Shown: in pieces, positions 13,907 through 25,370 of the stretch
How the letters are laid out: each line of letters opens with the position of its first letter
Numbering within the stretch: the stretch's first letter is position 1
From: Lineus longissimus
Lineage: Eukaryota > Nemertea > Pilidiophora > Heteronemertea > Lineidae
Direction of reading: 5' to 3'
Assembly: GCF_910592395.1 (NCBI RefSeq)
Contig: NC_088308.1
Coordinates: forward strand, 3,658,001 to 3,722,000
Length of the DNA: 64,000 nt
Notes under the pieces: generated by a model
What the model was told of the DNA's origin: nothing
Databases searched by the model: none
Seen by the model: only the letters and a program-made list of their open reading frames with translations
Program-made: the position numbers and the translations under genes

Positions 13907-13976
13907 CCTGAGGAAATTAGGGTTGGTGTTCGCTTCTTACGGCCATGCACACACATTCACCCCTGGTTTCCTCAGG
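13907..13976. repeat. 70-nt hairpin, pre-miRNA-sized
   Basis: Bases 13907-13925 pair with 13958-13976. Ten perfect pairs (CCTGAGGAAA with TTTCCTCAGG) continue through two G-T pairs, four Watson-Crick pairs, one mismatch and two further pairs, around a 32-base loop. Arm and loop sizes would suit a microRNA precursor, but neither arm matches a mature microRNA I recognise. The inverted repeat is seen directly; any RNA role is inference. Confidence 0.45.
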
Positions 13977-14122
13977 TTGAAGGCCAGAGTGTTAATATTA
14001 AAGACGCAGAGGTCTCCACTGGATCGATTGTCATGACAGGCCGGCAGCGAAATGTTTTAAGTGAGTTACAAATGGATGTATCCGATGACCATTGGAGACT
14101 CGGAAGGCATTACATGTCTGTC

Positions 14123-14192
14123 CACCCTCGCATAGCAGGTCTTTGTTTGAGTGGATTTTAGGAACAATACAAAGGCCCGCTGTGGGAGGGTG
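14123..14192. repeat. Foldback (inverted-repeat) element, copy 2
   Basis: Two 24-base arms (14123-14146 and 14169-14192) match as inverted repeats at 20 of 24 positions, with CACCCTC at the outer end and CTTTGT at the loop end. The right half (ATACAAAGGCCCGCT) corresponds to GCGATACAAAGGCCTGCT in copy 1. The preceding loop (TTTTAGGAACAATAC) corresponds to TTTAAGGAGCGATAC in the 58.7-kb copy. It has no coding content and is best read as a small non-autonomous mobile element or its remnant. Confidence 0.55.
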
Positions 14193-16099
14193 ATCAGTTG
14201 ATACTCGAAAGCCTTGGCGTGTCTGCATAGTGATAGCAAAATGCGGTATGCCCCAAAAAATAATAGACAATACAAAGTATATGTGGCAGTCTATATGATG
14301 TTCTGCAGGCAATTTGGTATGTCTCCCATGACTGGAAGCTAAACCTATTTCATCTAATTGCTTATAATGTACAATATACTACACGTACTATGTGAATATG
14401 TATGTACCATCAAAAGATTTTAGACCCATCATCTCTTCAGGACTTGTAAGAAGTGACCTACACTGTTATATACATATGTACCCGTATATACACAATGTAG
14501 GCCTACTTTGTCGAAACAGGCTGTGAACCTTGATTGATGAAAATATCATAAAATTCAACGAAATGATGACGCATAGCCTAACATGTTTTATAGCTTAATT
14601 ATTCTCATTACCATATCATTAATCATTTACATGTATACATAGAAAAATGATAAATACGTTGAGTTTTTTTCTGTTTGGATTTAACATTTATCTCACGTGC
14701 GCTGACATTATGGATGAAAACTAATTTCAAGCTTACATGCACTTTATAGTTATGCATATCATTGAAAAACATGTGAGCCTCATGCATGTCATGCATGAAA
14801 ATAACTAAAAACTGTACCAATCCTGTTACCTACACTATAAATGCCCACCAATTGCCTACCTACATGTACATTTTATTTGTTGAAGTCCTATTCCCGGTGG
14901 GAGATAAGCAGAAATAAACATTGGCGTTGTGCAGTTCTTATAGTTATACGTCCTTTTCGCTGAAATTTGGCATTTTTTTAAGTATTTCTATATCAGTCGA
15001 CGGTATTGATGCATATGATATTCAGTGTGAACAATGTACGTGTAGTGACACAATAATTGGAAAATTTCAAAAAAAGTTCAATTTTAAAATATTTTATTTG
15101 AACTAACCGAGCTGGAAAGTTGGTCTTTTCCTAAAAGTTCATGTCGTACAGTCTTGGTTAAGCCTATATACCTCTTCTTCTTATCACCACCATCGTTTTG
15201 AGTTTTTTTAATTCTCAATTTCAAATCCAAGAATTTCAGATTCAGTCATGTTGAACACCATTGACTCGAATGAACTTGTAGGAGACAAATGACATTTGGG
15301 TGTGACGTCAAAGCTGAAAATGGCATTTATGTGTAATGTGGCCTATCTTCCTGACATTGTGCATTAATCATCGATATAAAGCGATGACAAATGGAATTGA
15401 ATGATAAACGTCCCATCATCAATTTTGAAGTATGCATTTTTAATGTTTTTGTGGCAGCGATGATAAATAGGTCTATGGATGTGCATGAGATACGTTTCCA
15501 CGTATACATTATGATGCATGTACATTTGATAACTCAGTTTTATTTTAATATTCAAAATTCAGTATCCCATAAAATCATAACTGTGCATAACAAATACGTA
15601 GGTGTGGTCTGGTGTCTAGTCTAGGTATATGCACTTAGCTCATAGCGCTTTTGATCATGAGGGGAGCAAAAAAAATTTTTCTAAAAATTGGCCAAAATCA
15701 GCAGGAAATCACAGTTTTAGGACCTTGAGGACATTTCCTCTCTACCCCCCTCCAGTTGAGCCTGTCTTACACAGGCCAATTTAAAGTGTTCTTCCGGCCT
15801 TCTGGTTGTGATTAAGTTCTCCTCGGAAGTATGATTTAGGGAAGGATATACATGTGTACATGTATGCATGCAAGTCATAGGCCTGATTATCTTTGAAACG
15901 AACACTGTGAAATAACGACATGCATATGTGGTACATTTTCTCAGGCCACAAAAATGTACTTTCCGGGAAGATTTGCCACATGGTGGGACATATAGACCCT
16001 TCATATATGCAGATTTCTAAGTTGTATTCAAATATCACACGGCGCCAATTGAATGATAATAAAAATAAAATTCGCCCACAACCGTACGTCATACGACAA

Positions 16100-16114
16100 G
16101 CGCCATCTGCCGCC
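16100..16114. promoter_or_regulatory. Possible CTCF-like site
   Basis: The reverse complement reads GGCGGCAGATGGCGC, whose CAGATGGCGC core resembles the bilaterian CTCF consensus. Other cores of this style lie at 5565-5579, 17819-17834, 29055-29069 and 53216-53231. Binding is inference from motif similarity only. Confidence 0.25.
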
Positions 16115-17500
16115 CCGAATATCATAAAACTCAATAAAAATGACACAAAATAATATTTACGAACATCCGTTCATGATGATGTTATTCATACTGTGTACTT
16201 ACAGCCGTTGGGTTAGTTTCCTGGAACAAATGGCTGATTTTCGGATAAAATGCCTTTCAAACGGCATTGGCTATCAAAGGGACACCGACAGTATGACGAC
16301 CAGAGTGACAGGTACAGCCTGAGTGCAGAAACATAAATTGGGTTGTGGTCCAATTTTCTAAGAACGATGATACCACTTTTATTGTGAAATTACGACGAGT
16401 TTAATATCACTGTACATCAACACTTGTTTTATTTCAACGTTTTAGTTTGTTTACTACCAAAACCAAGGAATACTTTCACGACATGTTGCTGATTTATGTG
16501 TGTCGTTTGTACCATGAAAAATGTACTTTTAGATGAAATACTACCGGATACGGATCGATGGTTTTATCTGTCTGTTATTGATGAGTCTCATGTCACCAGA
16601 AGTCTGCATTCGGTTTCTGGTTGGAGGCCAACACTGCCAAACGCGCCTCCTCAACTGATTCCCATTTCAAATGGCGGTGTAACAGGTATCAGTATCCAAG
16701 TAGAGAATTTGTCCTACCCTATCGTTTGATGAATATATGCTGCCTCTGCTATAATTGTGGCGATTGGACTTATTTGGATCAGAAGGGTTTTTTATGAGCA
16801 GGTGGGTTAATCGCACCATTTCATAAATCAAGCGGTTTCGTGCGAAACTGCACATTTTGAATAAAGATAGAAATATCTGCTATCATTATTCATTATCTAA
16901 TTATTTTTATTTCCAATCCCCCAACTGACGGGTTAGTTGTGTTGCCAAAGAAACCTTATATTTATTGACAATTATTGCCACGATTTCGACTAAATCTTCA
17001 ACAGAATTAATTTGCCCAAATATTCATTTCGGCTGCTTAGGAAAATCTACACGAAGTCTGTAATGAGATGGATAATATCAGGTGAAATAGGCATTTTTCA
17101 CCTGTCATAGTTTGATCGTATAATGGCCCTAATAATGACAAGAGTACAATAAAGTGAAATGAAATCTCTTTATTTATTGCCGCATTAAAAGAAATTAATG
17201 AAATCGGTTGTGATTTGGATGCGAACGGATGCCGTGCAAACAGCAACCTACAATTCAAATCGACTTTTTCTCAAAGTTTTTCTTTTGAATTCATGTCAGC
17301 TCTTTATTTTTCTCCAAGAAATAAATTGAGGGTAATCGAAATCGATGTTTGAACATTCGGTAAATGTTAACCTCTCGGCAACATATAGGTTTACACGTGA
17401 ATAATCTTTGATGGTAGCAAATGCTTACAACGAATGATAATAATCAAAGTCATTCTCTGTGGCTTGAAGGTATCCCGCACAGTTCGTACCCTCACAGTCC

Positions 17501-17674
17501 GTAATTGCACTCATAGGCCTACCCTACGTAACTTCACTGGGTATCCCTCACAGATCCCTCACAGTGACGTAACTGCACTCATAGTAGGCCTACGTATTAA
17601 CTTCACTGGGTATCCCTCACAGATCCTCACGGTGACGTAACTGCACTGGGTATTCTCACAGCACGTAATTGCAC
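17501..17674. repeat. Tandem repeat, two 68-bp copies plus partial third
   Basis: Copies at 17501-17568 and 17569-17636 both begin GTAA(T/C)TGCACTCATAG and contain CTTCACTGGGTATCCCTC. A truncated third copy follows at 17637 and a GTAATTGCAC end is at 17665-17674. Within a unit, CCCTCACAG is itself repeated. No function is apparent. Confidence 0.75.
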
Positions 17675-18275
17675 TATGCATGAACATTATCAAATGTGTT
17701 GTCATGCTATTTGCAGGGACTTGTAAGTGCTCCAGCAGCACTAAGCCAAGGCCTCGGTTCTGCATTGCAGAATATCTAAAAATTCTATAGGGACGAGGTT
17801 TGAAAAGAAAGAACCACATGGCGCCACCTATTGAACTGATTTTTTCAAAGGCATGTCAGCAGCAATAACAGCTAAGTACATTAGCCATGCACACCATCTT
17901 CTTGAGAAAATAACTCTCTGCCATGTTCAGCGCGGTAAAAAACCTAATCGGTAAAATGAGCTATAAACATGGTTTTAGTTAGGCTGCCCATTCATCTTCT
18001 TCTGTATTTTATACCGCGCCGAGGCAATAAACGCCAGCAATAACGACCATCTCGATAAAGTATGGCCTCCTGCTATAATTTGGAACCTTTCAGTTTTGAT
18101 TTACGAAATTTACTATGCGCATTTATCACTTTTATTATGCAGCCCATGTAATTTGTCATATTTTTTCATTATGGCGATAAGAGTCGAGATACCTTGAAAA
18201 ATGACTTGGGCACATTATATCTCCTTCAAAAGCGATGTATCATTGATGGTGTATACTCCAGTGACTTCGGTGTGC

Positions 18276-18316
18276 TTCAGATCTTAGAGTAACCAGACAC
18301 TCTAAGTTCAGATCTT
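18276..18316. repeat. Small hairpin flanked by direct repeats
   Basis: CTTAGAGT (18283-18290) pairs with ACTCTAAG (18299-18306). TTCAGATCTT is directly repeated at 18276-18285 and 18307-18316. The stem and loop start (CTTAGAGTAACCA) match the palindrome at 10413-10425. The layout resembles the residue of a short insertion or foldback element. Confidence 0.45.
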
Positions 18317-21300
18317 GCCTTACAGATGACAGACGGGGGCAGTCTAGTCGATTTATCAACCAAACGCTGCCCGCGCGAAAGGCCTGATCAAACATTCTGA
18401 CGCTAAATACACGTACAGGGGTCAGAAGGCTCCAGTTGGCAAATAAATATCCAACAATAAGCCCTCTGAGTGGCACCGAGGAAGATAAAACCCGGGAGCA
18501 GACATTTATGACCCCATCTTGATCTGCTGTAAATCAGAAGAGAAAAATGCTTTTCTCGTATATTTGATTTGTAGTCGCGCGGGTCCCTTTGGTGATATAT
18601 TCCTCCGCGTGTTTGTGTTCATGGTGGGTGCCACGGGAGGCCAGAAAAAATGGATAGGTACCATATTTATTCACTAGACGAGTGGACAGTACATGTAATC
18701 CGCCAGTGAATTGGCTGGTATATTACGCTTCGTCCATAAAACCTCTACATCCGGGGTCTACTTAATTGATTCACCGTGACAATTCAAAATGGCCGCATAG
18801 AAGCACCGGAAGTTGGGGAGCGCACTGACCCCTGGGAATAGAGGCTGGCGGGCTCGAGAGAAGTAAACGACCCGAGTGTAAGATGACGGGGATGACCTGG
18901 CCAGCCACAACAAATGAGTTCAGATGTCCAGTGATTTTGTTGTTATCGTTTTTTAAGAGGCTCCTGTTCCTGACGAAGCATAATGAACCATGACTTCGAC
19001 TTACTAATGAGAAAGTGTTGATATCTTAGAGGCCAGCTTTCAAAGTGAACGCTTGCTTGCGCACTACCAAGCTCGCAGTTAAAATTGTAATTTATCGAAA
19101 ATTTGCTCTCGCAGAATAATTAATCGTGCAATACAACAGTTATAAATTACCCTCTTTCTCCTATTGCGCTTTATAGATATTAAGATGGATGTTTTTCGAA
19201 ATTGAATTTAAACCGGAGTCAGAATAGATCGGTTGGCAAGAAAGCCAATGAGACGCATACATCATTCACTTCCATTAAGTCTATTTGTTCAATTTCCTTG
19301 GCGAAAATAGCAAATAAATTAAAACACACCACACAAAATGTTGACGTTTTATTTCCCACCCTTGAGTGCAAAAAGCGTCGTTAATTTTTCGCTTTGAAAA
19401 ACGAGAGTTTCCATTGTTCTTAATGGGTTTTATAAGAAGATAATGCTCCCTTAGTTAGCCATATATCAGGCTAAACCGGCGTCTGTAATAACAGAGTGCC
19501 CATCGACTTTTCTCAAGCAAGACGCCCATAAATCACTAAACTGTCAGCTCTGTAAAACTTGTGCCTTGTTTCCAAATTTGCCTGACAGTCACAGGTTAGA
19601 GGTCCCATCCCGTCACCAACATTTCGCTTTTTACAAAGACTCGCCGACGTCTCGCTATAATGCTTGTCAGGAAAATGTGGATTGGGGTATGTCGGTCATT
19701 CATCTCTCAGTTTACACATCTGACAGGGGCACATCAATTAAAAGCAGCAGAAGGAAACGTTCGGGTGACAAATGCTCTCAACCTGACAGATATTAAGTTG
19801 CCTCACGTGTCCTGATTCCCTTATATTCGTGACGATATTCCATGACCCCCCCCCCCCCCCCCACATGTCTCAGCGTCATCCTGCCACATATATTCCCAAA
19901 AACCAGCAGCATTCTTGTTGTTTGGACTTCCAACTCGGCCCCTCCCGTCCTTCTTCTTATTTTGTCATTTGGTCAAATGTCGCGTGTAATCGCGGGATGA
20001 CCGGAAGAAGCGATGGTGGTGTCGTTTGCTTTGAAATTCAGGCTACACCTTCATCTGCCCGGCAGGTGTCGTGTAGGCACTGCTTGAGACAGCTCCAGAT
20101 GACTGTAATCTCAAAGGCAAAAACGGACGATACACGAAGGGGAAAATAAAGCGGGGCTCCTGTATGATTGATGTGACAATGTGTCACTAAGGTACGTGAA
20201 TACAAAAGCTGGCCTCCTCTCAATCATGTAGTCAAATTGTAGTCAAACCATACAACATAACCAGATGACATCCAACTATGAATGATGGTGCTTTCAAAAT
20301 ATGAAAAGATATGAATTATTTTCTCGATTCCTGCTTGGAAACGGACAAGATTGTCATTTCCTTATGGATTGTGATTGATCATGCCCGCCTGGTTTCTTTC
20401 CCCACTACTGATAGTTGGCCACAAATGGCTACAGGCAAGTCCCTTTGTCTGAAGTTCATCAGGTGAAGCGGTATCTTCTTTACGTCTTCATCTTGCCACC
20501 AAAACCAAGTCTAGGCTACCTATTATACTTGTGTTATATCCATTTGGTCGACGTCTAAATATACACGAGTAACTCCTCTATTGGACATATTGTATGGGTG
20601 TAGGGATGCAATTGTTGTTTCTTTGGCGCTCCATAGATAACATGTCAAGTTGTTTCTAGATTCGAAACCATGCAGGGCTACTGAAACATACATCAATCAT
20701 AGAGTTCAAATGATTTCAGCAAAGTTTATTTCAGGTTTTTCGATACATTTGGGTGATTCTGGAATGAAATCACTATTGTCCGCTTTCAGAGAAGCTTGTG
20801 TCTCGTCAGAAAACATAGGCTACATTTGATGAGATTCGCAGACGATACACCATGATCGAAGGATGATCTGGATGATTTGAACTCGGTTACGAGAGCGTGT
20901 GGAGTCAAAGATGTTTGTCTTGATGTAGAGACTTTCATGTAGGCCTACGGATCCCGGGGTAAAGGTGTGGGAGGGATGCGCTTTATCTACACGAACTGAG
21001 TAGGCCTAGTGCCAAGGTAGTCGGCTAGGAACCAGGCTTAAGATGAACCAGACGACATCAATCGTAGGCCCAGGTGGAGTGCTGAAAAGACATTCATAAG
21101 AACTTTCATGACGATGATTTATCGTCCTCTATATTGGAAGTCTGCGCCGCTTTTTCCATGCGCCTCATGAGCCGTACCGTCATCTGCCCGCCATTTGCGC
21201 ATTATTTATTCCCCTGTTTTTCTCAACCGTTTGACAGCGCGAAATGTATTCTTGAGTTTTTATCTATCAACTTGACAAATGGTTATAGCGAAGAATGAAA

Positions 21301-21637
21301 TTTATTATCACTCTTAAACATTCAAATATTGCTGATGAGTTGGCTTTTGATATTAGATCGATCCATAACCATTTATCTTACAAACGTGAGTCAGAACAGT
21401 TTGTCAGGCAGTCTGCTTCGTGCCATCTGCCTTCCAAGGTAATCATTGTGTGAAATGCTGTTATTGGTGGTGCTGTAATATGATACGATATTTTGGATGA
21501 AAGTTTGGTCGAAGTCTTACGAGCTCCATTAGAATGCTTCCAAATAAATAATGTTGGAGCCAGGCCAGTGATGACCAAGAGCGTTTACTTTGAAAGGTGG
21601 ACAAGACAACCCTCGAAGGCACTACCAACGAAAACTA

Positions 21638-21691
21638 GGCTCGCTCGAACCAATAGATTGGCTTGGTCAAGCCAGTCTATGGGTTCGAGCC
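21638..21691. repeat. Hairpin with tRNA B-box-like arms
   Basis: Both arms carry GGCTCG, AACC and TGGCTT in inverted order (left arm from 21638, right arm ending at 21691) around a loop of about four bases. The left arm has one extra four-base CTCG. The plus-strand right arm contains GGTTCGAGCC, a perfect pol III B box, and the left arm read on the minus strand contains GGTTCGAGC. No full tRNA cloverleaf can be built around either. A tRNA-derived inverted fragment is possible, and so is chance similarity. Confidence 0.45.
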
Positions 21692-24600
21692 AAAGCTTCA
21701 ACCACTGTACGTCTTAAGGGAGAGGCTCGACAAATTACTAAAGAAATCTCCCCATCTAAGAATGGTGCAAAGCAAGCATCACCTAATTTGTTGCCAGTAT
21801 TAAGCCTTATCTTTTTATTGCACACTGTGGCATCTTTGCATGTCACCCATGAGTTATGAATGCACAAAGAAAACAGTCGTACATCATATTATCTTGGATA
21901 AAGGGTTTGATAAATTCATCTCTCGTCTGTCCTCTTGACCAGAACGACGCTGACGATGCTCAACAAACAACGCCCAGCGCCGCCATCAATTTGACCACTC
22001 ATTTCAACAACATAACAAACGAACCAGCGTTGATTGATTAATTTTTCGCACCTGCATATTTGAATTTTAAGCGGCGGAAATTTGCCTGCCACTCGGCCAT
22101 GTTTTAATAGTCGCATTTGATGAACTGCTTCATCGGCTGGGTCCTTTGCCTGTCCTGAATTGTCAATTTATGTGTGAATATGGATACTTCTTCCACCTGC
22201 TTCGAGACCAGTTATCTGAATTTGCTCAGGAGACAAGGCGACCTTTATTTTGGGCCTAGTGTTAATAAAACAGCATTCGAGACCACAGATAGTTGATTGG
22301 AAAGATTTATGATTGTTTATCTTGCATAAATGATGGTTAGATATCTAAATAAATAGTGCTGGTTCATTCCGTGTGAAATGAGAAACAATATCTTCTGTGG
22401 GTCCATCTTGTTGACACGGAGCAGTGTTCACAAACGCACTCTTTATCCTTGTGTAAAGAAGCCCTTGATTTCGGAATGGTATTACTCGTGGTGGTGCTGC
22501 CGATGGTCCATTAGATTTGTGGGAATAATGTGACTGGTTGAACCAGAGTTCTCAAAGCACCGATGTGACATGAAGGCTAGAATAGTGGACGTTTTACAGT
22601 GGTTTGCATCCATTTGTCTTTGATGACTGGCTAGTAAGCGGACATGCATGCTTCATTTAGTGCATGGTGAAGCCGTTACTTTTGGAAGTTCAAGCAGGTT
22701 TCAACTGCCCTTCTAAACTCCTGACGGCGACAGTCCCTGGCATGCACTGCCATTCGGGTTACTCTGTGCCCCGGCAATCAATCTGTCAGTCGACCCTATG
22801 AACCTACCTATCACGCAGATAGCGCCTGTATCCCTATTATCATCACTTGTCTCCAATTTAAAGCATTGCCTGACGGAAACTGTAAAATCCTATCAGATAC
22901 ACCACAACATGCTCACGAAACCCTTTACAATAGGCACTTAATCAAAGTTTAACTCCGGCGCTGTATCAATGGCTTTTCCCAGGCAGACTTGTCAGTCATC
23001 TCTAATCCATCCATCACGCGGGACCTGTCACATCAAAGCGCTGTATACAACCAAAAGAAACAATTTGTCACGAATGCCTACATCAAGTTTGTTTCATTAT
23101 CGTGAGGGCGATTGTCAACCGGACAATGATGACATTAGGAGGTGATTCGCACTGGATCATGCGGCCAACGTGATAGACAGAATTAATTCGTTCTATTCAG
23201 TGGTGACATGACATTGACAGGGTGCAGATGCAGAGAAAACAAGTGAAAATTGAACGAAATGAGATCTGTATTTTTGGCCACAAATGAAATCTCGCATACT
23301 CGCTGAAAAACTCTCCTGTAGATGCTCGCAGAGGGATTTCCATTTGCGAGCACCCCTGCCAGACCAGCCTCCCTCTGCGTACTCGATGTTTGGTTACCCT
23401 TTGTTGGTATTAACAGTATAGCAAGCACAGAGCTGTTTCTGCTGATATTTGAGCCAGTGCTTGGAGACCATTTATTGGACCACGGACTTGGTGATGGGAC
23501 ATACGTCATGTCCGATTGCCCTACGCGACATCCACAAAAAAGCAGATGTGGGCCAAAGCAACCCTGAGAAAGTCAATATTGCTGCATGCGCCGAGCTATA
23601 GTGATCCTTCACATCAAGAAAAGGAGAAGTTAACTACGAAATAAATGAGAAAGGTTGCAATCAATCATTGGGTTACAATTAGTCGTTTGTTTGGTGTTTA
23701 GGTTCAGATGCCTCCAGAATTAATTATAGCATTAACTAAGATTAAAACGAATTTTTTACACATCAATGTAGCAGCCTGAATTAGAAATCAATTATCGTAC
23801 AGTAGGCAAGTGTCAGTGAACCAAATTAGAGCTCATTAATCTTAGAAGGTTGGTCCTCTCCTGGTGCGTTCCTGGGAAACTGGAAAAACTTGACAGAAAG
23901 TGGCGTCCATTCGAAAGCATGGTATCGTGTTGCCCAAATGGGAGGTGCCCCAAGCCGAGGTGCTGAGGATGAAGATATCATTTACTTATGGCGTCAGTTG
24001 AGTTACCATTTAATGTAGATTGAAATAAGGGCCTTTCCCCACACGATCGTTGGAAACCCGTCAGCAATACATGACCGCATTGAGGTGCTCGTGGCGAGTT
24101 CTTCTGATCAGTGGTGTGGACCATGGCTTGGCCCAAGGAGAGGGCTTCTGAGACTATCATACAGCCTTGGTCACCTGTGGGAAGCAAGAGTGTGTAGACG
24201 TCGAATTACTTTCGGGTCAGATTTATCAGTACAACAACATTATTTGTTCTCAAGGGAGTGCATATTTGACTGTGTGTGCTTGCTCACAAATGATCCTCGG
24301 TCGCCAACCATTGCCAACATCATTATCGACTCAAAACTCCAACATTTAAGAACAGTGAATGTATTGTCTTCTTGCTTAGTGTCCCCTGCAACCATTCCAC
24401 GTCTTCTGTCTCGGAACATCTGCTCCTGAAGGTGCCGCTGGTGTCGTTAGCATGTGATGTTGGCCGCCGGATGAGGGGACTTGTCGCGGCCCACCTGGAA
24501 GTGGTGGCGTCATGACACTACCATTGTCCCCTGCCAAGAACACAACAAGAATATGATTTATGAATCACAGGCAGATGATTAATGATACTACATTTTCCTC

Positions 24601-25340
24601 ATTAATCAAAACAAGGTACCATTTAGTCAAACATTTTCCACGTTACACAAACGGAATGAATGTTGAATGCTCTGAACATCGCCCATGCCACGGGGTGATA
24701 TATAATGATTTGAATGGTAATGACAATGCTAACCATTAATTTCCCGATGAAATATGTTATTGTCATTTCCGGACGGGTGATACCCACGATCCCTGGCCTT
24801 ATGCTCATCGGTCTCGCTGTAGTCATAGAATATATAACTGGCATTAAACATGTATAAATAACGATTGGCCGGGTCCTTTGTAAGCGGGGCTTCATAAAAG
24901 TAATATATGAGCATTTCAGTCAAATGTGCCTGTTGAGGAGGATCATTTATAACATTCGCAATGTCATAAAAAGTATCTGATTAAAAGGCTAAATGACATA
25001 AAAGAGCATTTGAAATGTCCGTGTCGGATATAACGAGGGACGATTACAATTAAGGCCTGTTGCAAATGATATATAACTTCCGTTTATTCATATTACGACA
25101 TCGCCATAACACAGGCAAAGACTTTGATGTTTTCATTGTATTGGCTTTGATGCACCGTCATTTCAAAGGAATACATAACTCACGAAGATTCCGACAAGTT
25201 CGGAATACATTCCTTGTAACATCATTTGCCGTGATCTTGTCCTTTTGCACCTCTGACAATCTTATATGATCTTGCAACACGAACAGTCCTCTGATCACTG
25301 CACATGGTCGCACCAACCAGTCACACCGAAAGAACAGGGA

Positions 25341-25370
25341 GCCAAGGCGTCTATAAAAATAGACGCTGGC
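25341..25370. repeat. Short hairpin, 12-bp stem with 2-base bulge
   Basis: GCCA-AG-GCGTCTAT on the left pairs with ATAGACGCTGGC on the right around a four-A loop. The compact inverted repeat is evident. I see no T run or promoter that would mark it as a terminator or an RNA gene. Confidence 0.5.

Larger units (their letters stand above)
10990..17500. other. Non-coding stretch, no gene recognised
   Basis: I find no supportable gene. Frames up to about 120 codons are present on both strands, overlap one another and have no recognisable content. Within it lie a pre-miRNA-sized hairpin (13907-13976), a foldback repeat (14123-14192), an AT-rich tract with many ACATGTA-type words (about 14.3-15.9 kb) and a CTCF-like core at 16100-16114. 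Confidence 0.6.

Noticed and set aside
15781-16146. 121-codon minus-strand frame
   Set aside because: Lies in AT-rich DNA with other overlapping frames and no recognisable protein features.
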